Source: Tillus elongatus (lineage: Eukaryota > Arthropoda > Insecta > Coleoptera > Cleridae). From it: a stretch of 64,000 bases of DNA. Numbering within the stretch: position 1 is the first letter of the stretch; each line of letters begins with the position of its first letter. Location: assembly GCA_964006375.1 (NCBI GenBank), contig OZ023264.1, positions 14,890,225 to 14,954,224 on the forward strand, read 5' to 3'. The notes under the pieces were generated by a model that saw nothing but the letters and a program-made list of their open reading frames with translations, was not told the origin of the DNA and ran no database searches. The position numbers and the translations under genes are program-made. Positions 1-31,291 of this stretch are shown in pieces.

Positions 1-1286
1 GGAAAAATTTTTATAGGACATACCCTCTCTAAAATTGTTCAAAGAACATGGGGTTTCATTTTTGGTCACCACTTATGAATCACCCTGTATACTCGGCGGT
101 GTGCGGGAGGAATTGCTTCTAGTGGCGCGACCTCTAGCGTGAGCATACTACGGGGAATATTTACTGATTTGCGGCCGTTTGACGACGTATACGTGTAACC
201 TTCCTCAAATAAAAAGAAAAACTGGAGACGTGGTATATGGTGATTGACATCAGGTGGATATAGATCTGCTCGATAGTGAGGTCACGATTGCCTATAAAAC
301 CCTTCCCTAAAATATCTATCTATCAGATTATCATTATTATTAAGATTAGGAATAGTTTTAGGAGGTTGACAGATCTTGATATAGTTTGATACTCACGCTC
401 TTTTTTGTGATGTTCTGCCTGGAGTCCTGTATTTATTTATGGGCGCTCCAGACTAGTGTCAGGTTATATAGAAATTTAGACATCTAGATAATCGATAGTT
501 AGAATCAATTACTTGTGCTGACGTCAAAATAAAGGAGATATTAGAGAGGAATTTCTCTTCAATCAAACAGATATGTAAATATTAACAATAATATTTAAAT
601 TAATTCATATAAATAAATTTGGAATAACAAGTAAGATTGAAATAACGTGATTGGTAATTTTTTAATTAGCATTGTTCAGTACACAAACAAAAATCAAATA
701 AACAGCAATAGTTTCAAGAAAAGAGAAATTATCATTACATATGGTATTTGACAAAATAATAAGATAAAGATGGTTATATGTTACATAAAAATGTTGACAT
801 TACATAATAAAGGTGTATTAAAAATCAAACGATGCATTTTTCAGCTCAGAAACAAACAGAAATTATTATGCAAATGATTTGACGTTTATCAATCATTTCT
901 GTTGATTTTTCAATGAATTCTGAAATGGGATCCCCGAATATTTAACTGTCCAGTTCCTTGAGTGAAACTACATTTAAGAGATACATTCATGTAAAATTTT
1001 GTATCTTAATGATTGTAAATGAAAGATATTAAAAAGTACAGTTTAAATATTTTACAAACAAAATCTGCTAATTACAATTACAAGAACTATGTATTTAAAT
1101 TCATAATATTGACAAAATTCTAAAGAGTAAAGAGGAAATTTACAGTTGTCATTAGAAACATCTCACTGGCATTATTGAAGTTCTAATTTGATTATGTTAT
1201 TTTGAAAGTTCAAGTTGTAAAGGTTTCAATATTAGATTGTTGCATGAAAAATTCTGCTGGTTCACAGAAATAATGTTTATATCGAC
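1..1286. other. Probable atos intron, no gene seen
   Basis: AT-rich sequence with no convincing coding exon. A short GC-richer patch near 60-200 includes a motif like 'gaatcaccctgtata' that resembles a DNA-transposon end, but no partner end is visible. Confidence 0.4.
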
Positions 1287-1389
1287 TCACCAGGTCCTGA
1301 TACCTGGAGTGACCTGATGACCGTTTGAAGATGCTCTCCAAGCAGAGTGAACCATCAGTGCCAAACACAGGCTATCAAACTCCGGCACC

Positions 1390-2343
1390 CACATGAGGGT
1401 GGCCTCATTCTGCCCAGCCAGGTCGCTCGTCTCGTCTCGGCATTCACTAACAAGCCTGGAATCTACCTCTGGGCTACTTAGTGCCTTAAGGGCTGCCTGG
1501 ACGTCTGTGGCGATGAGGATCTGCTTGTTGGTATAGCCGCTTCTCTTGTTCTCTCTCACGCAGTACAAGATTGCGTTAATTTCGGCCTGAAAGACCGTTG
1601 CATGACCCCCGAGGGAATTACTGTGATTTACTCTCGGTCCTTCCGAATAAACGCCTGCCCCCGTGAACCGGTAGACCCGGCGTCTCCCCCCGGTACCCCG
1701 GTATGCCTCGCGGTCGGGGATTACCACGGTAAACTTATTTTCCTTACACATTCGCGGGCTCACGAAGTCTGAGGTCATTTCAAGCATGTGCTCGATCTCC
1801 TGAATCTTGCAGTGGCCCCTGCATCCTGGGTTGGCCTTCAATCTATCATTGCAGGCTAGTCTGTATAGTCCTATCCTAGCCTCCCCCATAATAATTAAGG
1901 GGGGGGGCAGATCCAGAAACACCTCCATGGCGGCTGTTGGGGTTGAGGTCATGGCCCCTGTGATGCCGAGGCAAGCCATCCTTTGGATCTTGCCTAGTTT
2001 TTGTTTGGCACTGGATTGTGTCACCTTAGGCCACCAGACCAGTGCCGCGTATGTTAACGATGGTCTGACCGCGCTTGTGTACAGCCAGTGGGCCATACCA
2101 GGTCTTAGTCCCCACGTTTTTCCATATAGCCGCCTAGTGACGGCTAGAGTCATAACTGCCTTACGCAGTATTTTTTCAACGTGGCCATTTCAGGTTAGCT
2201 TAGAGCCCAATACGACCGCAAGATATTTTACTTCCCTGGCCATTAGGATGTTTCTACCATATAGAGTGAGAGTTCTGTGGTCCTTCCACTTCCTCCTCGT
2301 AAATGGTATGGCGGTGGCTTTCTCGGGGACTGTGTACATTGGT
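1390..2343 (-). mobile_element. R1/LOA-like non-LTR fragment (family B): late RT to RNase H
   Basis: Truncated at both ends. The minus strand matches the full-length copy at 25950-31172 over the RT C-terminus (TWGLRPGMAHWLYT, WWPKVTQSSAKQKLGKIQRM) and the RNase H region (GAGVYSEGPRV, ILIATDVQAALKALSSPEVD), ending at the WVP of the WVPGHSG motif. Much of the RNase H start (WFTDGSG) is missing or altered, and the coding sequence is broken near the G-run at about 1899-1907. It sits in the atos intron before exon 2494. It is dead. Confidence 0.85.
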
Positions 2344-2493
2344 TAAACAGAGTAAAAATCGAATGTTTTGAAGATCATGTTAAGTGAAGTCTGTTAATTT
2401 GTATGCTACAAATTATCAGATGTATCTTATTTTTTGTAACAGAAGTTATATGAGAGAAAAGATCAACGGTTTAAATTTTTTGTTTGTTTTCAG

Positions 2494-21883
<19,390 letters not shown>

Positions 21884-22394
21884 CTAAAGGCTGTCCTAGA
21901 GGGGCCCAAGAAACACAGTAACCCTTTCAATTTATACTATCACCTCTATTACCTTCTGTTTAGTTGTTTCTTCCAGAAGTAATACAATTGTATCTGTATT
22001 ATGTTCTGTGATGATGAGAGAGCATTTTTCTAGTGAAATAGCTAATCAACTGCCATTATGTTGTACATATGTTGTAAATACATGGATAATGATTATATCA
22101 TTGATTGCATTATGTCAATCATTATATTTTTAAAGTGATTATCAACCCTTATTATGTTATTAATTATGACAATACTGGTACTATTACTATTTGTTAATTG
22201 TTAAATTGGATAGATTGTGACAGTTAATCTGGATGATATAGATTCGGCTTTATAGATTAGTACCAGCAAGTGAACGACATATTATATATGAGATAAATAT
22301 AGATATATGACAGATATTTATTATATACATTATATATACTAATTTTTTTATTAGTGAAATAAATGTGTGAAAAAGTAATATATATTTTTTTAAT
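21884..22394 (+). other. atos: atos 3' untranslated region
   Basis: AT-rich sequence after the stop codon with no ORF. A canonical AATAAA lies at 22358-22363 and is a likely polyadenylation signal, about 475 bp after the stop. Immediately beyond begins the (TAA)n tail of a non-LTR retrotransposon on the opposite strand. Confidence 0.6.
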
Positions 22395-23395
22395 TTAATA
22401 ATAATAATAATAATTTATTAGTGCCAGGATTACACACAGCAATATGCACAGGTCACAAACAATACAGATAAAATCACCTAAAAAAAGCTGCACACATAAA
22501 ATCACTTAAAAGGCTAAACATAAAATCATCCAGAAACCCTGGAAAACTTCACAACTAAATTCTAAAACTCGAACCTCAAGAACTCTTCCACCGAATAGAA
22601 GGAATTTCTCAACAGTATTTCCCTCACTCTGTTCCTAAACTTCGGCAACGGCAAGTCTCTGATATAAGCAGGTATTTTATTGTATAACTTAATTGCCCAG
22701 TAGCCAGTCCCACTCCGACACCTCTCCAGTCGCTAATAGATGGGCACAATGTTCTTCCCCTGTCTCGTACCATAGGTAGGGATATCTCGGTGACTCTGGT
22801 ATTCACCCACATTCTCCTTGATGTACATCAAATTTTCAAAGATATAAAGTGCTGGTAATGTAAGTATATTCATGTGTCCAAAGAGCGTTCTACAATCATC
22901 CCTGTAACCTGCACCACACATCACACGTATAGCCTTACGCTGGAGCCCAAACAGACGCTTAGCACCAGCAGCATGACACCAAACCAAGACAGCATAAGAA
23001 AGATGCGAGTGAAAAGCGGCGAAATACGCTGTCCTCAGAACAGGAAGCGAAACACTGCCAACCAGGCGCCGAAGCAAGAACAGGCCCCTCGATAGTTTAC
23101 CAGCCACTGAGTCAACATGTTTATCCCACAGAAGCCTTGAGTCAATGACAACACCAAGAAATTTTGTGCTCTCCAACAGTGCCCCTGTCTCGTCAAGTTG
23201 CCTCATAGAGAACACCATTTTATTTGTCTTTTCTCTGTTAAGCAGCAGTTCATTTGTTGCAAACCATTGCTCGGCCTCAGCCTGAGCCGCCATCGAGCCC
23301 CCCAAGGAACCCTCAAGGCTATCAGCGGTGACAGATATCGTTGTATCATCGGCGAACAGCGTGAACTCGCTAGAACTGCTACACATTGGCAGATC

Positions 23396-23474
<79 letters not shown>

Positions 23475-23825
23475 GAACAAAATGGGTCCCAGGATAGACC
23501 CCTGCGGTACACCTGCAGAAATCTCACCCCTCCCCGATGTCACTCCAGCAGACCACACTGACTGACACCTATGCTCCAGGTAAGATCACACCAGAGCGAC
23601 ACTACCAGCACAAAAATTGTAAGCCTCAAGTTCTGCAAGGAGAGTCCCGTGGCCAACACAATTAAAGGCCTTACTTAGGTCACAGAATAATACAGTATCA
23701 TATCTGTTATTATGGTATGCATCTAAAATATGGGAGACCAAGTCAAGAATGCCCAGCGTAGTGCCCTTGTTTTTGAAACTAAATTGGCATGTGCCGAACA
23801 AGTTGTTTTCTTCAAAATATTTATA
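22395..23825 (-). mobile_element. Non-LTR retrotransposon 3' half (family D)
   Basis: Minus strand: RT start FGTCQFSFKNKGTTLG, CDLSKAFNCVGHGTLL (catalytic Asp), GPILFLIY, a TA expansion, then YINDLPM, LFADDTTISV (intact FADD), FLGVVIDSRLLWDKHVD, LRTAYFAAFHSHLSYAVLVW. The 3' tail is (TAA)n at about 22398-22422. The coding frame breaks at the TA tract and again before the C-terminus. 5'-truncated; no endonuclease. CR1/jockey-type layout. Confidence 0.87.
23399..23471. repeat. (TA)n tract inside an RT gene
   Basis: 73 bp of TA replacing the few ATA/TAT codons of the conserved RT motif LIYINDLP. It shifts the frame by one base relative to the upstream RT codons. Confidence 0.95.
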
Positions 23826-24208
23826 TGAATTTTAAGGTTGCGAGGTTGAGAACTTCATTTCGTAAGGGCCAAGGTTAGGTACATGTCAAACGGGGTTAAG
23901 TTGATCAAAAATAAGTTTTTTTTAAGAGCTCTTACACGTGGCATTCTTGTGCCATATGTACTCCTTTAGAGTCACATCCCCTAAAGAAGCGAATTTACGC
24001 ATGATGGTAAATATGGCAAAAAATAACAGGCAGGATTACAATGAACCAAAATGCATTCAATAAAGGAAATATGATCCTCGTTAATAAATATATTAACTTG
24101 AACCGAAAAAGATAAAAGTCATATGTATAAATGTATGGGACTGAAAGCTGGCCTTGTAACATGTTACACGTTTTACAACCATTCCCATACTATAAGGTTC
24201 ATAAATCA
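23826..24208. other. Intergenic, nothing recognised
   Basis: AT-rich sequence with no ORF, between a non-LTR copy and a hAT-like repeat. Confidence 0.4.
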
Positions 24209-25171
24209 GGGTACCCAGTGACCTGGAAAACCCTGGAAAAGTCAGGGAATGTGAAATACCCCCTTATATGTCAGTGAAATTTGTGATTTTACACAAATGT
24301 CATGGAAATCATTCAGTAGACCTGGAAATTATATATTTGTAAAATTTTGGCTCTAGCAGATGCATTTTTATTTTGATTTCATATATATTATATGAATTTT
24401 CTTAGGTAAATAGTTTTCTCATACCTAGAAAAATATCTGATAACAATCAGGGTACCCAGCGACCTGTAAAACCTGGAAAAATCAGGGAATGTGGAATACC
24501 CCCTAAAATGTCAGGGAAATTTGTGATTTTACTTAAATGTCTTGGAAATCATTCAGTAGACCTGGAAATTATATGTTTGTAAACTTTCGTCACTAGTAGA
24601 TGCATTTTTATTTTGATTTCATACCTAGGAAAATATATCTGATAAGAATGTGGCTTAACTTTGGTACAAATATCAATTAAATCCGCCAATGAACGCAGTG
24701 TATGCCACATCCTGCGCCAATATAAATAACACCTTCATCTATCTCAAACATGTCATATGTACATCCCACTTGGAATGTTCTTCCCTGAATGCATAAAATG
24801 CAAAATCTGCTTTAGGTATTGGCCGGTAAAGCTGTGCTGTGAATGTGTTTATTCTATTTTAACCTTTATGATCATGTTGAAAGTTCTGCACCACCTAGAG
24901 ACTTTTGGTTTGTTCCATCACACTGGAAAATTCTTTCCGGAGGCTAAGTTCGTCAGCCAGTTATGAAAGTCAAGTTTTTCCATGAAAAAATTGCAAATTT
25001 TCTTCTTGAAGATGCCATATATTATAAACTTAACGGAATTAAGCATACTTATTTTTTTGATTATGTAATGTAAGTTTTTGTTCGTAATTTTTATTTATTT
25101 TGTTCATAAAAAAAATGTACTCGAGGGACCTGGAAATGTCAGGGAATTTGATTTTCGGTTTCTGCTGGGTA
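24209..25171. mobile_element. hAT-like non-autonomous element with an internal tandem duplication
   Basis: CAGGGTACCCAG at 24209 and again at 24449 begins two tandem copies of about 240 bp (CAGGGTACCCAGYGACCTGK). The inverted form CTGGGTACTCTG ends at about 25171. CAGGG-type ends suit hAT elements. No clear 8-bp target duplication is visible, so borders are tentative. No transposase. Confidence 0.55.
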
Positions 25172-25936
25172 CTCTGTAAATACATCTTGCAATATGTATT
25201 CAGTCAAGGAACGTTGCCAACATAATGACGTCATAACCATTGACATGATCCACCAGGCTCGTAGTCAATGATCACACCATCTTGTTAGTCAGTGAGAATT
25301 ACTGTTCTCCCCAACCTCTTCAGACGTGACAGTTGGTCGGTCAGATTTTTTCACAAGATAAGCAAACCTTTATAAGATAATGCAATGACTCTCTTCTTAA
25401 CAGACCTTTAAACCAAATATAATATGTCGATAACATCCAGATAAGCAATAAGAAGGCAGCACGCCGTTATGAGCCATCCCGTTCTTTGGTTTGTTTGAAC
25501 CTAGGCCCCTTAGAACCCATATCCGGGGTTAGTTTAAGTTTTTATCTGTTTTCATATATCAGGGTTCCCACTAAAACATCCACGCCCTGACTATAACATC
25601 GAGTGTTGCTCTGATGCTTACGTTCTGCCTTAGGCTACCCTAGAGGCAAGCTCGAAGTCTGCTTAGTCGAGTGAATCACGGCCAGAGCTGTGTTGTGGCA
25701 CTTGAAAAGTTAAATTTGTAATTCAATTGTGGGTTCCTAAAAATCAACTTTTGCATTGGATAATGATGATTTAGTGGAAATTCTAATTTGCAGTCATTTT
25801 CACAGTTATGTTTGGTGCAGAAAATCAAAATAAAATAAAAGAAACCTACTCGTTATTTATTAATGGAGAAAAAGGAATCAAGCGGAAAATATACGCAGCA
25901 GTTTCAAAGTTTAAGGTACACAAACTATAAGTGGCT
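25172..25936. other. Intergenic DNA with one family-T module
   Basis: No coding region. A short family-T module ('taggccccttagaacccata') is at about 25500-25550. It leads to the 13-bp target duplication of the next retrotransposon. Confidence 0.45.
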
Positions 25937-26034
25937 AGTAGGAAATGTTTTTTTTGTTTTGTTCCCTCAGGGCTCGTCCGCCTTGCCGCCCCGATAGCAC
26001 CGCAACCCTTGGTTGATTGTGCATACCCTTAGTC

Positions 26035-29000
26035 TTACTCCACCCATTCCAAAATCACTGTGCCTTGAACTAGTCTGCACAGCGATTGGTAGGGTGAAGT
26101 TTTATATTGCTCTGTCTCCGGTCTAGACTGACCATAGATCAGTTGTCTTTTCCGGTCCAGAGCTATACACTCACACAAAATGTGCTGGGCTGATTCCTCC
26201 CCCTCGCCGCAGAGTCTACATGCGAGGTCCCCTTCGAACCGCCCCATTTTATGCAGGTGTTTCTTGACGGCCATGTGTCCCGTCAAGAGACCTGTTGTGT
26301 TTCTGAGCTGTCCTCTGCTAAGGTTTAGCAGCTCCACAGCTCTCTTTGAACTGGGTCCGTCAATTATTGACTTCCCATGTCTGAGCCCTGGACAGTCCGC
26401 CCAGTACACCTTGTGTTGGTTTCTGACCCAGGACTTAATGGCTCCCCTGGCAGTGCTCTTTGACACGCCCAGAGCCAGTTCTGGTCCCATAAATGGTTCT
26501 GCTGACCCTCTCTTTGCGAGACTGTCAGCTTCTTCATTGCCTTTGACCCCCGAGTGACCCGGCACCTAGATGAGGGACACCTCATTCTGCCCAGCCAGGT
26601 CGCTCGTCTCGGCACTCACTCACCAGCCAGGAATTTACCCGTGGGCTACTTAGTGCCTTAAGGGCTGCCTGGCTGTCTGTGGCTATGAGGATCCGCTTGT
26701 TGGTGTAGCCCCTCCTCTTGTTCTTCCGCACACAGTGCAGGATGGCGTACATCTCGGCCTGAAACACCGTTGCATGGGCTCCGAGGGAAATACTATGACT
26801 TACCCTCGGTCCTTCCGAGTAAACACCTGCCCCCGTCCCACGCTCCCCGCCAGATCCGTCTGTGAACCAGACGAGCGCGTCCCGTGGTATGCCCGGCGTC
26901 TCCTCCCGCCATGCCTCGTGATCAGGGATTTCCACTGTAAAGTTGTGTTCCCTGCACATTCGCGGGCTCGCGAAGTCTGACCTCATTTCAAGCATGGGCT
27001 CCTTCACGATCTCCTGAATTTTGCAGTGGCCCCTGAAGCCTGGGTTGATCTTCAGTCTACCATTGCAGGCTAGTCTGTATAGTCCTAGCCTGGCCTCTCC
27101 CATAATAACTAAGTGTAGGGGGGGGGTAGATCCAGCAACACCTCCATGGCGGCTGTTGGGGTTGAAGACATGGCCCCTGTGATGCCTAGGCAAGCCATCC
27201 TTTGGATCTTGCCTAGTTTTTGTTTGGCACTGGATTGTGTCACCTTAGGCCACCAGACCAGTGCCGCATATGTTAACGATGGTCTGACCACCCTTGTGTA
27301 CAGCCAGTGGGCCATACTAGGTTTTAGTCCCCACGTTTTTCCATATAGCCGCCTAGTGACGGCTAAGGTCATGACTGCCTTACGCAGTATTTTTCCAATG
27401 TGACCATTCCAGGTTAGCTTAGAGTCCAATACGACCCCAAGATAATTTACCTCCCTGGCCATTGGAACGCTCCTACCGTATAGAGTGAGAGTTCTGTGGC
27501 TTTCACACTTCCTCCTCCTCGTAAACGGCACGACAGTTGCTTTCTCGGGGCTCACCCCGAGCCCTTGATCAACCGTCCACCCTTCCACCACTTTCAGTGC
27601 AGTCTGCATACGCTCCCACACTGCCTGTGTGACCTTTCCTCGGACTATGATGACAATGTCGTCCGCATAGCCCTGTACCTCATACCCCCCTCCCGAGAGA
27701 CTCCCCAGCAGGCCGTCCACGACTAGACACCAGAGCAAGGGAGACAGAACGCTCCCCTGCGGACACCCCGCCGCGACCCCCGCCAGCAGAGTCCCTCCCG
27801 CGAGTGAGGTGAACACCGCCCTGTCCCTGAGCATGGAACCGATCCACCTGCAGCAGGTCTCCTCTATTCTACGCTCCCGGGCAGCTGCCAGAACCGATCA
27901 GAACGAGGTGTTGCTAAAGGCCCCCTCTATGTCTAGGAAGGCCCCCAGCGCCACCTCCTTGTTCTCCAGCGTATTCTCCAGTTTCAGCACCAGTTGGTGC
28001 AGTGCTGTTTCTGTTGAGAATCCTGCTCTGTATGCATATTGTCCGCAGTGTAGAGGATATGCTTCCAGTACACCGCCCCTAATGTGCCGGTCGAGCAGTT
28101 TTTCCGCTGTTTTCAGCAAGAAGGACATGAGACTTATTGGCCTCAGGGACTTTGCCTGGTCTGTTGGACGCCCAGGTTTAGGAATAAATACAACCCTGGC
28201 CAGTCTCCATGCCCTCGGAATGTACCCCAGAGCCAGGCTGGCCCTCATAATGAGGGTAAGCACCGGCGCCAGTATATCTATCCCCTGTCGGAGCATGATG
28301 GGCATTATTCCATCAAATCCCGGCGATTTGTATGGCTTAAAGCTGTTAATGGCCCATCTGATTTTGCTCCAGGTAACCACCTCTTTAGCGACTGTCCAGT
28401 CTACTCTAGATGCCCCCCTATAAGGCGCCTCTATTTCTGAGTGTTCCCAGTCTGGAGGTGATTGGTTTATTATGTTACAGCCGGGGAAGTGCGTCTGGAG
28501 TAAAATTTCCATAGTTTCCTCCCCCGAGCTTGTAAAGCCTCCCGTGGGTGTTATAAGGGAGCCTATGTTAGTCTGAGGGCCCTTAGACAGGATCTTGTGT
28601 AGTCGAGCACTCTCGGACGTGTTTTCCACTTCTTCGCAGTGCCTCCTCCACGACTCCTTTTTGGCGTCCCTCAGTCTTTTGTTATAGATCGATAGGGCCT
28701 GTCTATATTCATCCCATGCTCCCGACCTTTTGGCCGTGTTAAACAGCTTACGAACCTGCATCCTCCTTTGCCTGAGGTCCTCGTTCCACCACGGGACGTT
28801 CCTGGTGGACACCCTCATTTTCAGGGGGCAGTTGGCGTTATAGGCCGAGGTAATTGCGTCTCGCAATTGGACTGCTGCAATCTCGAGGTCTATTGAATTT
28901 TTTATGGTACTCTTAACCCCCCGCAGTTCCACAGCCAGGTCTGCCCTGTAGGCTTCCCAGTCCGCCTTGCGGGGGTCCCGGTACCATACCGTTTCTCTTT

Positions 29001-29676
29001 CGACTTTGGCGATTTCAAACCGGATGTATCTGTGGTCTGAGCTACTCACTTCCCCAGACACAGCCCAGCTTTTAACAAAGTCACCCAGAAACTGGGTGAA
29101 AACTGTTAGATCTAAAACTTCCTCACGCCGTGTTGTAACGAAGGTCGGTTTATTACCTCTATTCAATATGTCTAAATTAAATTTCATAAAGAATTGTAAA
29201 AGTGCCTCACCCCTAGAGTTTGTGTCCGAGCTACCCCACAACTCATGGTGCGCATTCGCATCCATGCCGATGATGGTCTGCCATCCACCTGCTCTGCTAC
29301 CCACCATCAGCTGCTCCAATTCGTTGGGTGGAGGAGGGTCCGTGCTGTCCCCTGGCAGATAGGCTGACGCGACAGTAATGTCCCTCAGCCCATCCGCTCC
29401 TCCACATCGGATTTTGATCGTTGCCAGGTCCCTGGAACAGAAATTCATTAGAGGGAGAAACTCTATCCCTTCCCTGACAAAAATGCAGGCCCTCGGATTC
29501 TCGCTGGATCTGCTGTAGATGAGCTTTCCAGTAGCTCCGCCGAGTCCCTTGATCTCTCCTTTATAGGAGTACGGTTCCTGGATGAGGGCGACATCCGTGT
29601 TCCTCAGAGCCATTAGTAGTCCGGCCGTGGCTGCCCTACTGTGTTGGAGGTTGACCTGAAGGAACCTAAGTCCCAT
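26035..29676 (-). pseudogene. ORF2 (endonuclease, RT, RNase H) of family B retrotransposon
   Basis: Begins MGLRFLQVNLQHSRAA at 29676. Endonuclease motifs: LIQEPY, GMDANAHHELWGS, SSDHRYI. RT motifs: SPGFDGIMPIML, LRPISLMSFLLKTAEKLLD, LDIEGAFSN, AAGCPQGSVLSPLLW, GYADDIVI (intact catalytic pair). RNase H motifs: WFTDGSG, QAEMYAIL, TDSQAALKAL, PGHSGVKGNEEADSLA. Tail: CRLCGEGEESAQHILCEC. Breaks are TGA at about 27895-27897, a frameshift at the G-run 27118-27126, a 5-bp deletion near 26608, and TAG for Trp near 26570. Otherwise complete. Confidence 0.9.
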
Positions 29677-30781
29677 TAACCCTTAGTTGCTTCCCCAGTG
29701 GGCGGAAGCTAACCCTTCCCATGCCCCAGAATGCCTTGAAGGAGGTTCCTTCAAGGGCTCTGTAAGATGTCTGGTCGATCGAGAAGGCGAGCGTCTGTCC
29801 TTTCTCCTCTGCCTTCCTGCTTACAACCGACCAGTGTTGCGTCCCCAGTTCAGGGTTCTGGATCTTAAGTCTGCTAAACACCGTCTCCTGCGGGACGGTG
29901 TCAGGGATCCGTACGAGGACCTTGCGTCTCTTTGGGAGTTCCTTGGGCTCGACGGCTGTCAAGTCCGCCCCCTCCCAAATCTGACCGAGGCCCCCGATCG
30001 TTTTCCGCAGCCAGTCCCGCGACTGCGGGCCGGCACAGGTTATCCAGAGGATGCCCCCCGTCAGGCGCGTCCGGTGGAACTGAGGCGGGCTCTCCCCTTC
30101 CTGAAGAGAGTCCACTGCAGCTACCACCGCAGCCTGGATCAGGTCCGCCTTCCCCTGGTCTAGCGTGACCTCAGGATGGCGTCTGTCAATCACCGCCATC
30201 CCGAGGCCCTCCGCAGCCTCCCTATAAGAGCCAGTCTGCGCCGGTGTTCCGGCCTTGGTTCCTTTGGGAGGTCTGTCTGTAGTAGGCGTGCTAGAGCCCT
30301 AGCGCGGCGTCTTCCGACTCGCACTCTCCTCTTGCGCCTTTACAGGCACCCTGGCCCTTTTGGAACGTCTGTCTGTAGTGGGCGTGCTAGAGTTCGAGCG
30401 CGTCCTCTTCTGACCCGCACTCCCCTCTTGCGCCTTTACAGGTTTCTCGACCGTCCACGTCCCGGCCGCCATTTTTTGCGCCCTCCGGAACTTCTTTCTT
30501 TGCGCCCCGGAAAGACGCTTGGACTGCCGGGGCAGTCCCTCTACTCTAACAGTAGAGTCCTCACTGGTGGAGGGGCCCCCGGAGTCCGCCGCCCTCCGGT
30601 GGGACCCAGCCTCCAGCTTGGGTGTCGGGAACAGGTCTCTGGCCGAAGCTACCCCCTGATCCCCCGTATCTAACGCCGGTCGTGGGACCTCCAGAGTCCG
30701 CTGCCGCCCCCTGGCTCGTCTCCGTTTCCAGGATAGACTCAAGGCACAAGTCTGTAGCCGGAGCCACTCCTCGAGCCTCAA
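29666..30781 (-). pseudogene. ORF1 (gag-like) of family B retrotransposon, one stop
   Basis: The reading frame runs 30781 to 29666 with a single TAG at 30299-30301. The N-terminal part is basic and low-complexity (KRLSGAQRKKFRRAQKMAAG) with a duplicated unit around SSTPTTDR. The C-terminal part has the folded core IDRRHPEVTLDQGKADLIQ, ILWITCAGPQSRDWLRKTI, KRRKVLVRIPDTVP and FWGMGRVSFRPLGK, an RNA-binding-like chaperone region typical of R1/LOA ORF1 without a visible CCHC knuckle. The stop arises at a Ser TCG in the duplicated unit. ORF1 ends 11 bp inside ORF2. Confidence 0.82.
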
Positions 30782-31291
30782 TGGTTTTGGTTTTGTATGT
30801 GTTTATTATCTTCATGTTGTTCCCACGAGAATGGGGGAAATACTGTCCACACCATCAGAACCCCCTGTGTGGTGCAAGGCGGGTTACTCTGGAGGGTTGC
30901 CTGGTACTCCAGAGGTTCCGTTCACGACACCATCGCCCTGGTGCCATCCATCCATAGGCACGGGTCACGTGACACCGTAGATTGGGGGAGTTTAGTTCGA
31001 CCTCCTTGTCTAGATCCGTCATGTTTAGTTATTAGCAGGGTCACCTCGTGCAGGATGCGGATTTTTACCGCGCATGACGGTCTTGGGGAAAGCTTCATCG
31101 AGAGTTTATGTTGTTATTTCCACTTCCTCGGCTTGCCCCCTGGAGTCCTTTGGCCCGCGACTCCTTAACCCCAGTAGGAAATGTTAAAGGCTAGATGTAT
31201 TCTCGCCACTATTAGAACCATAGACAGGTTTCGCTCTAATTAGAGCTCTTCAGTACGGCATACTAATTGTAGCGAAAATACACCTATAAAT

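Larger units (their letters stand above)
25950..31172 (-). mobile_element. Full-length R1/LOA-like non-LTR retrotransposon (family B), inactivated
   Basis: 5223 bp bounded by the 13-bp target duplication AGTAGGAAATGTT (25937-25949 and 31173-31185), with an A-rich 3' tail at 25950-25965 on the minus strand. It carries ORF1 (30781-29666) and ORF2 (29676-26035). ORF2 order: endonuclease, RT, RNase H, CCHC-like tail. This fits the I-group clades that carry RNase H; R1 versus LOA cannot be settled here. Lesions: a stop in ORF1, and in ORF2 a Gly-to-stop, a G-run frameshift, a 5-bp deletion and a Trp-to-stop. It inserted at the edge of a hairpin element. Confidence 0.93.

Noticed and set aside
1807..2346. 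179-codon + strand ORF
   Set aside because: It is the antisense shadow of the family B retrotransposon on the minus strand; the minus frame has RT and RNase H motifs. The same applies to + frames at 26180-28440 and 29687-30673.
2384..2493. Coding extension of the atos exon to an ATG at 2384
   Set aside because: A strong polypyrimidine tract and CAG at 2493 mark a splice acceptor inside this frame, and the residues before it do not resemble the family.
24757..24966. 69-codon + ORF with several Cys
   Set aside because: It lies within the hAT-like repeat region, has no known motif, and its composition fits random AT-rich DNA.
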